From NCBI GenBank assembly GCA_016110215.1, contig JADWQD010000024.1, positions 156,673 through 220,672 of the forward strand: 64,000 nt of DNA, written 5' to 3'. How positions within the stretch are numbered: the first letter of the stretch is position 1; the number at the start of each line of letters is the position of its first letter. The position numbers and the translations under genes are program-made. Shown here in pieces: positions 9,300 through 19,682 of the stretch. This DNA is from Capronia americana (taxonomy: Eukaryota; Ascomycota; Eurotiomycetes; Chaetothyriales; Herpotrichiellaceae). The notes beneath the pieces are model-generated. The model saw only the letters and a list, made by a program, of their open reading frames with translations, searched no databases and was not told the DNA's origin.

Positions 9300-10603
9300 T
9301 AGGAGGGATCGCCGCTTGCAATGCACCCGTAGCAGCTGTGTCTATGTAGCCCTTCAACCATGTCCTTCCTGTGCAGGGGCGATAGTACGCATGGGTCTCT
9401 CCCGAGCAGGTCTGTCCGTGCTGTCTACCTGTCTGGCTGCCCACCTCTGACATAACGTCCTCTTGGATAAATCTGAGTTTCTGACATGTTCCTGGATGCT
9501 GCTGTAGTAGCCGGCAGCGACCCTCTGGAGGGGACATTGCACGGTGTTGGACAAAGACTCCTTTCACCCGCAGTCTCCTACTTCCCAGAGCCCCGTCATC
9601 ACCGGCAACATCTCCGTCGCTGACAGGACTATCATCTTTGATTCTATTGTGCGAGAAACGGTGTGGCAGAGTAGTCGCGGTAGTGACTCTCCACAGCTCG
9701 CCTGGAAGGTCTTGCCAGCCTTTGCCGCAGTTTGGGGAACCGCGCATATTGTAGTTGCAGAACAGAAAGCGAAAATGGCGGACGTGGTGGTTTTGCAGCT
9801 GGTTGGCCTACTCCAATTCCCGACTGCGTGCCACTCGACCAATGCATGTATTCTGCACATCAAATGTCTCTTCATCGAATCCAAATGCGACGGGCAGCGA
9901 CTTGTTGAGGAGAAATAGTCGAGTGCAGAGTCAGGGGCAGCGCCCAGAATCACTGGTTTTGGTTATGCGAGTATGTCAAACCAGAAGCCAGGCTGCGCTT
10001 CTACTGGCTCGCTTGACTTGCCTGCGTGGACGGATCCTGATGTGGCAGTCCATGTGACGAACCTGCAGCAGCCGAGGTCCATGTGATACCCACGTGATAT
10101 TCCCGCATCAGCCACCGTTCACGTGACAACCCCGCATATTCCTCCTGCCAAGGCGTGCTTCTCCAGACGTCCTGAAGCGGCCAGCCTGCCGGCACACGCC
10201 GCAGTCGATACGACATGGCCTCAGATGGACGTCCGCATGGACACAGAAAGAATGTCGTCCTCGCATCTCCTGAGCGCCGTCCGTGGTGGCTCGAACATGT
10301 CGTTGCCATGGCAAAAAGTCATGACGTTTGCAGCCTTGCCCTCATTTGTTACCACTGTGCTGGGACACCAACCAACGTCTATATCAATCCGCCCTCCCCC
10401 CCTCGAACTCAATCTCTCGTCCGCTGCCAGAAATCAGCGAGATACATCGATCCCGCTGCCAAGAACCAAATTTCTCGTGTTTCCGCGTCCAAGGTGTCCA
10501 AGTATACTGCCCGCCTCCTCAATCTCACACTTTCCCACACCAAGTGTCCAAGTACATTCCCAACCTCCTCAATCTCCCCCCGTTCCACGCCAAGTGCCCC
10601 AGT
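9300..10603. other. Unidentified region and upstream region of the next gene
   Basis: Open frames of 120-130 codons overlap on both strands around 9544-9950 without a motif. From about 10080 there are repeated CACGTGA and CCCGCAT motifs. From about 10490 two and a half degenerate copies of a ~50-bp unit (CAAGTGTCCAAGTA...CCTCCTCAATCTC) lead directly into the start codon at 10604. Confidence 0.4.
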
Positions 10604-11434
10604 ATGGCGAGTCCGACTGAACAGGCCGCCGACATAGCTCGACCGGATGGTCATCCTGGTCAACCCGCGTCGCTGGTGCCACCGTTCGCCGAAACGGCGC
10701 TCGAGGAGAGGAAGTTCGTTGTCCGAGATATCATCCAGTCGTTTCTGGTGTCCACCCTTCCTTCCCACTTCAGACCGGAAGCATTCGAGAGAATCACAGA
10801 GGAACAAGGCCAGAGAGGGAGCAGCGACTGGACGCTCCACGATGACCTTCCGGCGACGTTTCTGACTTGGGCTTGCCACGACGAGATGTGCTGGACCATG
10901 ATGAACCGGATTCTTCCAGCCCGGATGCGGCCTCTGCTGTTCCAGCAGAAACTGGTCCGGAATTTCAACCAACTGTGGGAGGAGTACGACGCGCTGGTGG
11001 GCGAGGAGCGATATGAGAGCGCAGAAGCACTCCGCACCCGAGTGGCGGAGATATGCCACCGATGCCGGGAGATTGTGCAAGAGGCGGCGGACGATCTAGC
11101 GACCCGCACCGGGCCCCAGTATCACGCAACCGAGTTCTTGCTCGTCGCGTTGTTGAATGTCTGTCGACGAAACGATGATCTCTTGCTCGCCCGACCACAA
11201 GGTCCCGTCGTCGAGGCCGGTGTTGGGCATCACCCGGGGACCGTGCCCACGCTGTTCCGCGGGCTGATCGACGATGCCCCGACACCCTTCATGCTCGAAA
11301 CGCTCGAGATGCTCCATCGGACACGGCCGGAGAGCTTCACAACTGCCGAGGTGCACGGCCTGATGGCGGAAATCCGTGAGCTTCTGGTTGCCAATGGCGC
11401 TCCACCAGCATATCTCACCCGATTCTGCTTCTGA
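10604..11434 (+). CDS. Hypothetical protein, 276 aa
   Basis: Not recognised. An uninterrupted frame starts at ATG 10604. The frame is open further upstream, but there it is read through a ~50-bp tandem repeat with low-complexity Pro/Ser composition, so I prefer this ATG. The product looks like a real soluble, mostly helical protein: an N-terminal linker of about 35 residues, then FVVRDIIQSFLVSTLPSHF, TLHDDLPATFLTWACHDEMC, the charged helix NQLWEEYDALVGEERYESAE, and a C-terminal helical stretch ending in PPAYLTRFCF. No catalytic motif or membrane segment is visible. An intron near the end is possible (donor GTGAGC at 11376, branch-like CTGAC at 11431, acceptor 11451 or 11474). It would replace the last 19 residues with a repeat tail, so the 3' end is uncertain. 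Confidence 0.6.
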   Translation: MASPTEQAADIARPDGHPGQPASLVPPFAETALEERKFVVRDIIQSFLVSTLPSHFRPEAFERITEEQGQRGSSDWTLHDDLPATFLTWACHDEMCWTMMNRILPARMRPLLFQQKLVRNFNQLWEEYDALVGEERYESAEALRTRVAEICHRCREIVQEAADDLATRTGPQYHATEFLLVALLNVCRRNDDLLLARPQGPVVEAGVGHHPGTVPTLFRGLIDDAPTPFMLETLEMLHRTRPESFTTAEVHGLMAEIRELLVANGAPPAYLTRFCF

Positions 11435-11468
11435 CTTTTGCCGTTGTGAAGGTGGTCTGGTGCTGGTG

Positions 11469-11640
11469 ATGGAGGAAGAGGAGGTGATGGAGGGGGATAT
11501 GATGAAGGGGGAAGAAATAGAGGGGGAAGAAATAGAGGAGGTCGTGGAGGAGGTCGCGGAGGAGGTCGTGGAGGAGGTCGCGGAGGAGGTCGTGGAGGAG
11601 GAAGAAAGGCAGGGAAAAGTACAGAGTCTTCGATCCTAGG
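11469..11640 (+). repeat. Purine-rich repeat encoding a potential RGG box
   Basis: A run of GGAGGTCGTGGAGGAGGTCGC repeats preceded by GGGGGAAGAAATAGA units. In the frame that continues the 276-aa gene beyond its stop, it reads as Gly/Arg repeats of the GGRGGGRGGG kind. In the next frame it reads as Glu/Val-rich acidic sequence. It begins only 35 bases after the stop at 11434, so it may be an alternative last exon or untranslated. Confidence 0.6.
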
Positions 11641-11644
11641 GACA

Positions 11645-12239
11645 CTCTCTAATTAGTTCAGGGTATCTTTGAATGTCATTCATGTCTTGCGCGCGTTCAG
11701 TCCCTTACCATCTTGTTTTCCGCCATGCTTCCACTTCTCCGGTTCGATGGCGCGCACGAGTCGGTCTGGTCGACATCCCATCAGTCCCTTGTCCTTCTCT
11801 GCTTTCTCTGCTTGAACTGAACCTGAGGAGACTCTTGGTGAATGGGACAATGTCATCAACAGAAGACTGGTTCAGATCTATTTGCATCTTGTACTAGAAA
11901 TCTGTAATTTGCTGTGCTGTGCTGGTGGTCCATGCTCTCCTGGTCCGTGCTGGTCCCTGCATGGCTCTTCGTGCCGCACTGCAGAATCCGGCAAAACTGG
12001 ATACTGACCTGACATCAGTGGCATCGGTCGGACCGGGCTCGGGCTCAGGCTCAGGCTCAGGGTTGGCAAGACAGACATAGGTGATAGTAATGAAAGAATA
12101 GGCATTGTTGACTATCTGATATGCATTTCCACACAGGTTCCAAGCCCACGACTGAAGGAAGCAAAGGGGAGGTGGGGGTACCGGGAGCGGTAACAACCTG
12201 GTCTGTGTATATCTTGTCGGTGGCGTGCATGAAGCGGCT
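11645..12239. other. No gene recognised
   Basis: Contains a short GGGCTC/AGGCTC run near 12035-12065. Frames read over the 3' side of the next monooxygenase fragment have no further homology that I can see. Confidence 0.4.
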
Positions 12240-12412
12240 GGTGTGCCGGTGCGCAGAGCCTGTTGATCCACCGCGCCGTCCTCAACTGCCATGGCTGCTC
12301 CTTGTGCTTGGTATGGGAGGGTCAGATGACAGGAGTCGCCCAGTAACACAACGCGATCCTGCTCGAGGCCGTGCGGGTAGAGCTTCTTCAACATCCATTT
12401 GGGGTGCGACAT
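12240..12412 (-). pseudogene. FAD-dependent monooxygenase C-terminal fragment
   Basis: The minus frame reads KKLYPHGLEQDRVVLLGDS and continues CHLTLPYQAQGAAMAVEDGA. This is the conserved GD-(S/A)-(A/C)H-x3-P-x3-QG-x3-A-x-EDG block with which aromatic flavoprotein monooxygenases bind the FAD ribityl and pyrophosphate. The sequence degenerates after EDGAV into Pro/Leu-rich translation. No upstream Rossmann motif is found on this strand within a kilobase. It is from the same broad family as the fragment at 735-1095 but covers a different part, so both could be relics of one gene or of two paralogues. Confidence 0.75.
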
Positions 12413-12467
12413 ATTTTCAAAAGGCGAAGTCTGAATCTTTCATGTTTTGTAAACACTCGAGGCAGTT

Positions 12468-12586
12468 GTACAACTCTCCTTCCTCCCGACAAGGTACAGC
12501 TCGCAGTCCTGCTTGAGGCCAAGGGCGTGACGGCAGAGTTGTAGGATGTCAGTATGGCTACTTGTCGGGAGGAAGGAGAGTTGTAC
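12468..12586. repeat. Perfect 26-bp inverted repeat, 67-bp spacer
   Basis: The arm at 12468-12493 (GTACAACTCTCCTTCCTCCC...) is the exact reverse complement of 12561-12586. The spacer reads as coding-like on the minus strand (HALGLKQDCELYLVGRK). Confidence 0.95.
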
Positions 12587-12720
12587 GGCGGCTTGAGTTC
12601 CGCGACCGTTGAAGGCGTCCATGGAGAAGGTGGTCTGAGCTAGGTTGACTTCCATATAGTAGACTGAGAACTCCATTGTGGTATGGTCCAACTGAAGTAA
12701 GGCAATAAGTATGCAGTTCG

Positions 12721-12917
12721 ATTTCTTGTATCGCAATATCAAAATTAAAGAACTACTCTCACATAAACACAAATCAACATGCCCCCCTAGAAACGACGAG
12801 AGTCATACAACTTCCGGCCTCTCATGAAAGGGGGACAATCGTAGCTGACGCGGACCACCATTGATTTGTGTTCATGTGAGAGTAGTTCTTCAATTTTGAC
12901 ATTGCGATACAAGAAAT
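12721..12917. repeat. 197-bp inverted-repeat element with RIP-type differences
   Basis: The 56-bp arms 12721-12776 and 12862-12917 flank an 85-bp centre. Aligned as reverse complements they differ at exactly three sites. In each, the left arm has TA where the right arm gives TG (CAATATC/CAATGTC, AATTAAAG/AATTGAAG, CATAAAC/CATGAAC). TpG to TpA is the complement of CpA to TpA, the change made by fungal repeat-induced point mutation. No convincing target-site duplication flanks the unit. Confidence 0.9.
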
Positions 12918-13034
12918 ACCGCCTGCCACAACTGTAGTGGATATCGCACGTTGAAGATAGCAGTCACCTGCAGTTGGATCTCTTCTGGGGGTGTTGCGCG
13001 AAGAATAAAGATCCTGGTATCTCTGAGACATGGG

Positions 13035-13198
13035 AGGCGGATGTCTCGAACGGTGTCTGCACGACCGCGGCTGCCCTGCACGGTTGAGAAACGCACGAAG
13101 ATGGGAGTTGTTCGAGAAGTGTCTGTCAAGACGTCAGCCGAGGTGACATTGTGAGCAAGTAAAGGCTTACCGAGAAGATCTTCCAACCGAGAATCCAT
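13035..13198 (-). pseudogene. Catalase fragment (large-subunit type)
   Basis: The minus frame gives TTPIFVRFSTVQGSRGRADT followed by VRDIR. This is the highly conserved catalase block around TPVFVRFSTV-x-GSRGSADTVRD that leads into the haem-pocket region. Only about 25 residues match. Upstream the frame has LEDLLGKPLLAHN, weakly reminiscent of the preceding helix, and downstream it fails at the RGFA-x-KFYT motif. The active-site His region and the Tyr haem ligand are absent. This is a dead relic, in line with the other gene fragments nearby. Confidence 0.7.
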
Positions 13199-13199
13199 C

Positions 13200-14329
13200 G
13201 ATACGAGGCCAGTTCAGGCGGTCCAGGAGGCCGAGCCCAGATAATCGGAATTGTGATCCCAGCTGAAGAAGGACGCACATACAGGTTTCGGAGAGGCGCC
13301 GCCCGAATGACCTGCGTGAGTGACAGATGAGTCTCCGAGTGCTCACACAATGTCTTGGGCGACAAACCCGTAAAACAAGCTTGGTATAATCCAAGCAGCG
13401 TATGACACCCCTTAGCCTGCGCAGTTGATGAAGGTAAGGGTACTCGGTGTAGAGTAGCTGAATGCTGCTGTTGTTTTTTCACTTGTGAATGGCGAGAGTG
13501 AGGCACGTAATTTAGTCATGTGCGGGTGCGGAAGATATTACATAATCCCACTAGTTCTGTGAAAAATCTGCCTCCGAACAGCGTGCTATCTTACGGGTCC
13601 TTTCTAGGACAATCCTTCAGCATCAGTGGCCACCATAGAAGCAAGCTAGAGATGGGTCATGCGCCGTCGTTTCTTGCAAGAATAGTGCCTCGTAGTTCCA
13701 TCAACCTCAATAGCCCCACAGAACTCGCCTCTAGATATCCCGCCGAGGGCCATGACAACAGAGTCTTCTCGTTCAATATTGTCTGCAGGACCCGAGAAAT
13801 CACATACGCCAGAAGACCGCTTAGGATCAGCCAGCCTCACCCGCCCAGAAAGTCTGATGTGTGCTTGCAAAACGCGGGACGGAGCTCTCATCGTCACCGC
13901 GCCAATTGAGTGTCTGGACCACAAGCAGGAACAAAACAAGGGAATTTAGTACCCAAGGGCTCCGGCTTGCGACACCCGCGGGTGTCAGGCTTGAGAAAAG
14001 GCAGGGACAGTGTTTGAAGTCCTGGAGTTTCAATCACGGTGGGACGGATTCGATCTCCAGTCAGCTCCCGCGTGTGGCGTGGATCGAGGTTTGTGTGCTC
14101 TTCAAGCGCAACCGTCCATACTGATTGCATGGTAGACCCCGGCAAATCTCCCACGCCTTGTTCCGTGGACAAGATGCCTGTGTGGACGAGAAATCTGGTG
14201 GGAGGCAGAAAAAACTATAAAACATTACATTTCCCAGCAGCCGGAGGATGGAGAGGCATCTAGCACGCTCGCTCGCATCAATATCCGAGGGGATACTTGT
14301 ACCTAATCCGCGCGACGACACTTGAACGG
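13200..14329. other. Unidentified region with a 16-bp palindrome
   Basis: A perfect palindrome GACACCCGCGGGTGTC lies at 13971-13986. Several 80-130-codon open frames on both strands (for example 13646-13939 minus) have no recognisable motif. Confidence 0.4.
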
Positions 14330-15010
14330 TCAGGATTCAGTCGAGGAGGCATGGGGTGTGATAGAGAATGCGGATGAGGGCTCTTGTGGCACTGGTGGAA
14401 ATGGTCGTGGATCGTACTGGACAGAGGCTGCGAGTGCGGATGTGAGCCACGCTGTAGACTCCCCAAGCTCCTTTGGCTCAGCAACAAAGTGTCCGATTCC
14501 GAAATGCATGGTCTCTGTGAGCCTGCCAGCAGACAGTTTATTCTGGACGAGATGGATTGGATCATGCCAGTACATCCATGATGTTCGATCAATGGTTACC
14601 GTTGTCTTTTGTTGGCCAGGTAGTGACGCCTGCTTCTCGAGCGCAACAGGAATCGTCTTCCGAAGTAGTCGCAGCATGGGGAGGTGAAAACGAACCTGCC
14701 GCTTCAACGTGTCAAGCTTGAGTGGTAAACGAAGTGTTTGTGGAGATCCAGAAATAGAGTGTACGAGATGTAACACTTCCCTGGTATAAACATAGTCCTT
14801 CCGCGAAGCCCCGACTCTTTCCATCAGGAGACCCCAATGCGAGTAACTCGGATGAAGGTGTGCTACTGACAGCACGCTGCTGTACAGATTCGGCTTCGCC
14901 ATCGTCTGTATCAGGCTGTTAGTGTTCTGATTGACTGGCCTCGGGCGGTACCGGCGAAGTGTGATGGTCATCCGACATTGATCGATCTGATTCAATTCCA
15001 CCGTTATCAT
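14330..15010 (-). pseudogene. Repeat-family protein fragment, possibly transposon-associated
   Basis: The minus frame is open for about 226 codons and has protein-like composition, including LRLPLKLDTLKRQVRFHLPM, SWMYWHDPIHLVQNKLSAG and ETMHFGIGHFVAEPKELGES. I recall similar segments (a short KxHxG..EFxDxPxELW-like block after a WMYFxDP-like motif) in multicopy, transposon-linked proteins of Eurotiomycetes, but I cannot name the family with certainty. The N-terminal part may continue in another frame from an ATG at 15317 (MAPRKARRGRILRWEVPAAE). No intact catalytic domain was found. Confidence 0.35.
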
Positions 15011-15791
15011 CTGTTACATGCGATAGAGGTACCGGTACTTCAAATGCGGGCGCAAGGGCAAGCTCCTGTTGGACGGAGTTATCTGATATTGTGATTGTCC
15101 CTTGGAGAATCGTAATGATCATCCCTATCCTCAAAGTCATATATATTTCGGTGGTAGGCTCGGGTTCAAGTAACTCCGTCTCGTGCTGATCGCTGGTAGG
15201 GGCAACTCGGTTTGGTTCCTCTGATGCGTAGTGATCGCTGCCAGGAGTGCGGCGGGTCTCTGCTGCGGGCACCTCCCATCGAAGTATGCGTCCACGGCGG
15301 GCTTTGCGGGGTGCCATTTGACCACTTGGCCGCGGCGTAGGGAGAGTTTAGACTCGACGAGGAAATGCGGACTTTGGTAGCTGCTTTTGCGTGAGCTGGT
15401 TCGTGAATGCTACCAAGCGCAGTCAAGACTTGAGAGCCGCGGGCACAGAGAGATGCCACCGAAGGAGCCTATCATTGTGGTAGTATATGATGTGATTGCT
15501 CCTAGTAGTGCACTTCTGTGCACTTCGACATCGGATAAACATAAAATCCGTGCACGGAAACACCTGAAACTTTCTACAAAAGCGCAGTTGGCGAATCCAC
15601 TATGTTCGACTGACCTTCTGTGTTGCGAAAGGCCCAACTGTCGACACTTGAAGTTAAGGTGAAGATGTGCGGGGCTGGGAACCTGACTCTCAGCAGGCAA
15701 TACCAAGATCAATACATCACTCCCACAGAAATTATATGGGTACACCCTCTCGTATACTGGTGTTGCAGCCACTACATCAGGAATGAAGTCT

Positions 15792-15836
15792 ACCATGGAC
15801 TCACCTGGGGCAGTTTGCTCCAGGTGAGTCCATGGT
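15792..15836. repeat. Perfect 17-bp hairpin, 11-nt loop
   Basis: ACCATGGACTCACCTGG (15792-15808) pairs with CCAGGTGAGTCCATGGT (15820-15836). It sits 213 bp before the SNF2 gene start, so it could lie in the promoter or 5' leader. Confidence 0.95.
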
Positions 15837-16048
15837 CAACAGGCGCATGTCACTATCATACTCAAAATCTCTTCATGTAACAACACCTTTGCCCTTTAAC
15901 AACTTCCTCATTCCTTCATCTGTCTATGCCATCGTATCATGATGCTTTCCTCGATTGGTGTTCACCCGTTCTGATTTTCTGCACTCTGAAACCAAGTACA
16001 TGATTTCTGATCTCTCTCGCTGGAACTCGTGACTCTTGAACAATCACC

Positions 16049-19000
16049 ATGCCCCCCCAGACAAGAGGTATGAATAAGGGCAAGGTGAGTCAGGACTCAC
16101 AGCCCTTCCACCCCTTCCACAACAACTGGGACGAGTTAAGTGAGGGTCTTGGCTTCGACACCGTCAAACATTGCCAGGAGTGGTTGAAGAGTGACTTCTT
16201 CCAGTATCATTTCAACATACTGAAGAGAGAGTCACTCGACACGAAGGCCGAAGAGCGAAAGTCCAAAGGCCACACCTTCAATAAAGGATGGACATTGAAG
16301 GATGTGCAGAAGCGTCTCAGTCAGAATGAAGCAGGAGGCCAAGCCACGTATTCCAACCCAATCGGACCCGACAAGAGTCAATGGGATGATAAGGATCACC
16401 TCGCATACTTCCTACACAAAGCGGTGGAGCACAACACTACCGCTCGTAACGGCATCTTCTACAAAAACCCCAACTTTTCGACTTTGGCAGCAAGGCAACA
16501 CGCGATTTGGGAGGCGCACCTGTACGCGAAGAAAGCATTGAGCCCGACGAAGGAGAAACGTGCAGCTGCATCAGCAGCACGGAAGACTGCACCCTCACCC
16601 ACGGCAGCTCTCGGTCCTCTCCAGAAAGCTGATCCCTCATCGGTCGCATCCCTCTCTTCACCATCCTACACCGAATCACCTGGTGACCATAATACAGGTG
16701 AACGAGAAGGATCGCTCCCTTTGACGATCAATACTAGGCCTCCGGGACAGACTGCCCCAGAGTCCGACATGGAGGCTACACCTGAGCGACCTAGCAAGCG
16801 ACAGCGGTTGGAAGACTCCAGGGACCGGCACCAGGACCAAGAGGATGATGAATCACTATTCGTCCCTGATATCCGTGAGTTCAATCTTCAAATGGACGAG
16901 CCCACAAGAACTACTCCTGGAACGGCCGATATAACCCAGGCCAATCCCGCCAACGACTCCGAACTTGCTGATGCTGTTGGGGGTCTTTATCCTCGTGACC
17001 ATGTCTCTTCCCATGATGGTCAAGAAAACAATAGCGGCGACAATCCCGGCGGCGACAATCCCGGCGGCGACAATCCCGGCGGCGACAATCCCGAGGTTGG
17101 TAATCCTGGTGGTGACGATCCAGGCGATGATCCCAGTGACGATCCCAGTGACGACGCTAGCGACAATCCTGGTGAGGATAATCGCGGCGACGACGATCGT
17201 GGTGGTCCAGGTACTCCCGATGATGCCATGACCCCCGAGGAAGCCTTGTTCGCGACAAAGGAATCACCCTACATGGATCTGACGGAAAGATGGTGGCAAT
17301 ACCAGGCAATCAAGATGGTTGTCAACGAAGATGAATTGTACTATCAGACCGCCCACGCAGCGTATACCCCCAACCCCGATCAACTCACGGCGGAGAGTGT
17401 GGCCTGGCAACGCGAACAGGAGGAAGCCTTACGCCGAAGTGGGAGTTCAATGGTACACGCTGGACCTGTCTCCCCCGTGGATATGGCCGAGTCAAGAAAG
17501 CTGGAAGAGATGTTGAGACACCTCGAGACCGAGTACACCGATACTGCTGCAGCCAAGCTCCGTCTTGGTCTCGATCCTAACGCTGCTCGGCTTCCACGCA
17601 TGCCTCGAAGTGTCAACCTGAAACCGTGGCAATTTTCTGGCATCGACGCTGTGGATGTAATCGCAGCCAAGTTTGATGGTGTTTTGCTGGCGGATGCTAT
17701 GGGTCTAGGAAAGACACCAATTTACATCGCCAATCTACTCTTGGTAAGTTCCGACATCCCTATGTCCAGTACCGCGACATGGGTCAGTCTGCCCCAGATT
17801 GTCACTGACTGACTTACAACAGAAAATGATCAAGAGGGAGACTGATCGACAAGCTGGACTTGATGTCGGACTGGCCCGCGTCCACATGATATGTGTCCCA
17901 CCCAACCTTGTCCGCCCAACGATAAGAAAGGTCCGCGACTTCTCCGAAGGCGTGGTGATTTACGAATACTATGGCGATGGACGGCGCGCACATAGCGCGG
18001 ATGGTGCGCGTCCTATCGAAGGCACACTCACCAAAGACCACGAGATCTTAGATGGCTCTCAGCGCAATGAAGACGCTATTATTGTCACGTCCTACAACAC
18101 ATGGGCCACCCGGCACGGGCCTCAGAAGCTATTGTCCTGGCGTCTAGAGACCCTGGGCTATACCTTTGCACAGGCGAAGGCGCTCGAAAAGGTCCCCGAT
18201 TTCGAGTGCCCTTACCTACTCGATGACAAAATTGACACGATGTGGCTCGACGAAGCTACGGAAATTAAGCGACCTGATTCACAGACCTCTCTCGCCCTAC
18301 AATGGGTCAAGGCAAAGTTCACAGGGCTCGCTACTGCTACCCCCGGTCTCAATCGGCTCGAGGACTATCGAGGATATCTCAAGTTTATCCAGCCGCGAAT
18401 TCAAGTTACAGAACAACAACTGGCCGAGTGGGGTCTTACCGGCGAAAGATTAGACACCTTCAACCCATATGAGATTGAACGACACGAGCCCGCCGCAGTC
18501 CTCCGTCTGCACGAGGAGTACGCCGAACAATTCATCTTCAGGAACGATGATGTTGCCCAAGCCGGCGTATACCTCGCACGAATGGCCGAGATGTTCGTCA
18601 TCCGACGGACGTACGCGTCAAAAATTGGAAACGGATTTATCGCCGATCATGTGCCAGGCATGGTCCGACGATATATTGATGCTGAATATACTCTTCATCA
18701 ATATGACACCTACAAGGCATCCGCAAAGTATCCAATGAAGAAGCTGATGACCATGCTTCCCGACGGCAAGATTACCTGGAACCGCAAGCACTTCCGCACA
18801 CTGATCCTCAACTCGACCTGGCTTGGCTTTGAGCACCTCAAAGACGAGGTATACGCAAGCAACCTCAAGTACTGGAAGTCTCGTCCTTATATGCTACACG
18901 AATGGCTTAACAGAGTGCACATCGGGAACCCTGACCTGGTCAAACAAGTTCCTGATCAAGATGACTTTTTGGGACAGATCCGCGTGGTCTGCCAATCGTC

Positions 19001-19682
19001 TCCGAAGATCCAGTCAATGCTCGCCATTATTGGCGAAGTGGTTGTCAAGCATGAACGAAAGGCGGCAGTTTGGACTCTCTTCCCCGCCGAGCAGCTGCTC
19101 GTCAACTACATCCTGGAAAAGCTCGAACTGCACCCGGTCATGTACTCAAGTGACCTGAGTAACGACGAAAAGGGGAGTGTTACTGCTGCTTTCAACGATG
19201 ATCAGCGAGGCAACAAGATCTTTGTTACCAGTTTCTCTCTGAGTTCATATGGTCTTGATCTGCAGGATCTCTGCTCGGACACGATCCATCTCGACATACC
19301 GATGTCACGTGCAATTCGACAGCAGGCAGAGCATCGTTTCCGACGTATTGGTCAGACCCGCGAGGTGATTTCTTGGAATATTTCAGTCTGTCATACCATC
19401 AATGATCGCCAATACCGCAACAACTTCCGGAAGGCCCTCCCTCAAGTTGCATCAGAACTCAATTCGCAAACTTTTGACATCAAGAGTGGTGCCAGTGAGG
19501 TCGAGGAGCTGAGTCTTGGATACTGGGTTATCTGGGACAAACAGCTAACCCCATACGATGATCCCGTGATCAGCTCGCTCGCTGAATCAGAGAGGCCGGG
19601 TGTGCTAGAACCCCAAGAAGTACTCCTCTTCCTCCTCGAAGAGGAAGAGGGCACAGAGGTCAAAATCAATTTCAACAAGTAG
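16049..19682 (+). CDS. SNF2-family ATPase/helicase-like protein, 1184 aa
   Basis: Two exons, 16049-17743 and 17823-19682, are joined in phase 0 across a 79-bp intron (GTAAGT..CAACAG). The N-terminal 500 residues are low in complexity, with a GDNPG repeat near residues 330-350 and an acidic NPGDD/DPSDD stretch. They may act in protein or chromatin binding. The ATPase core follows. Motif I is ADAMGLGKT (K555), motif II is WLDEAT (D708-E709, DEAH-box position), motif III is ATATPG (about 735-740), motif V is SYGLDLQD (about 1041-1048) and motif VI is QQAEHRFRRIGQ (1065-1076). The order and spacing fit SNF2 enzymes that couple ATP hydrolysis to translocation on double-stranded DNA. Motifs II and III depart from the consensus DEAH and TGTP, so this is a diverged branch. 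No bromodomain, chromodomain or RING is seen. The frame is intact and probably functional. Confidence 0.9.
17036..17170 (+). repeat. In-frame 15-bp repeat inside the SNF2 gene
   Basis: Four exact-to-near-exact units of GGCGACAATCCCGGC (17036-17095) encode Gly-Asp-Asn-Pro-Gly. Degenerate GATGATCCCAGTGAC units continue to about 17170. The unit is a multiple of three and frame is kept. Confidence 0.9.
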
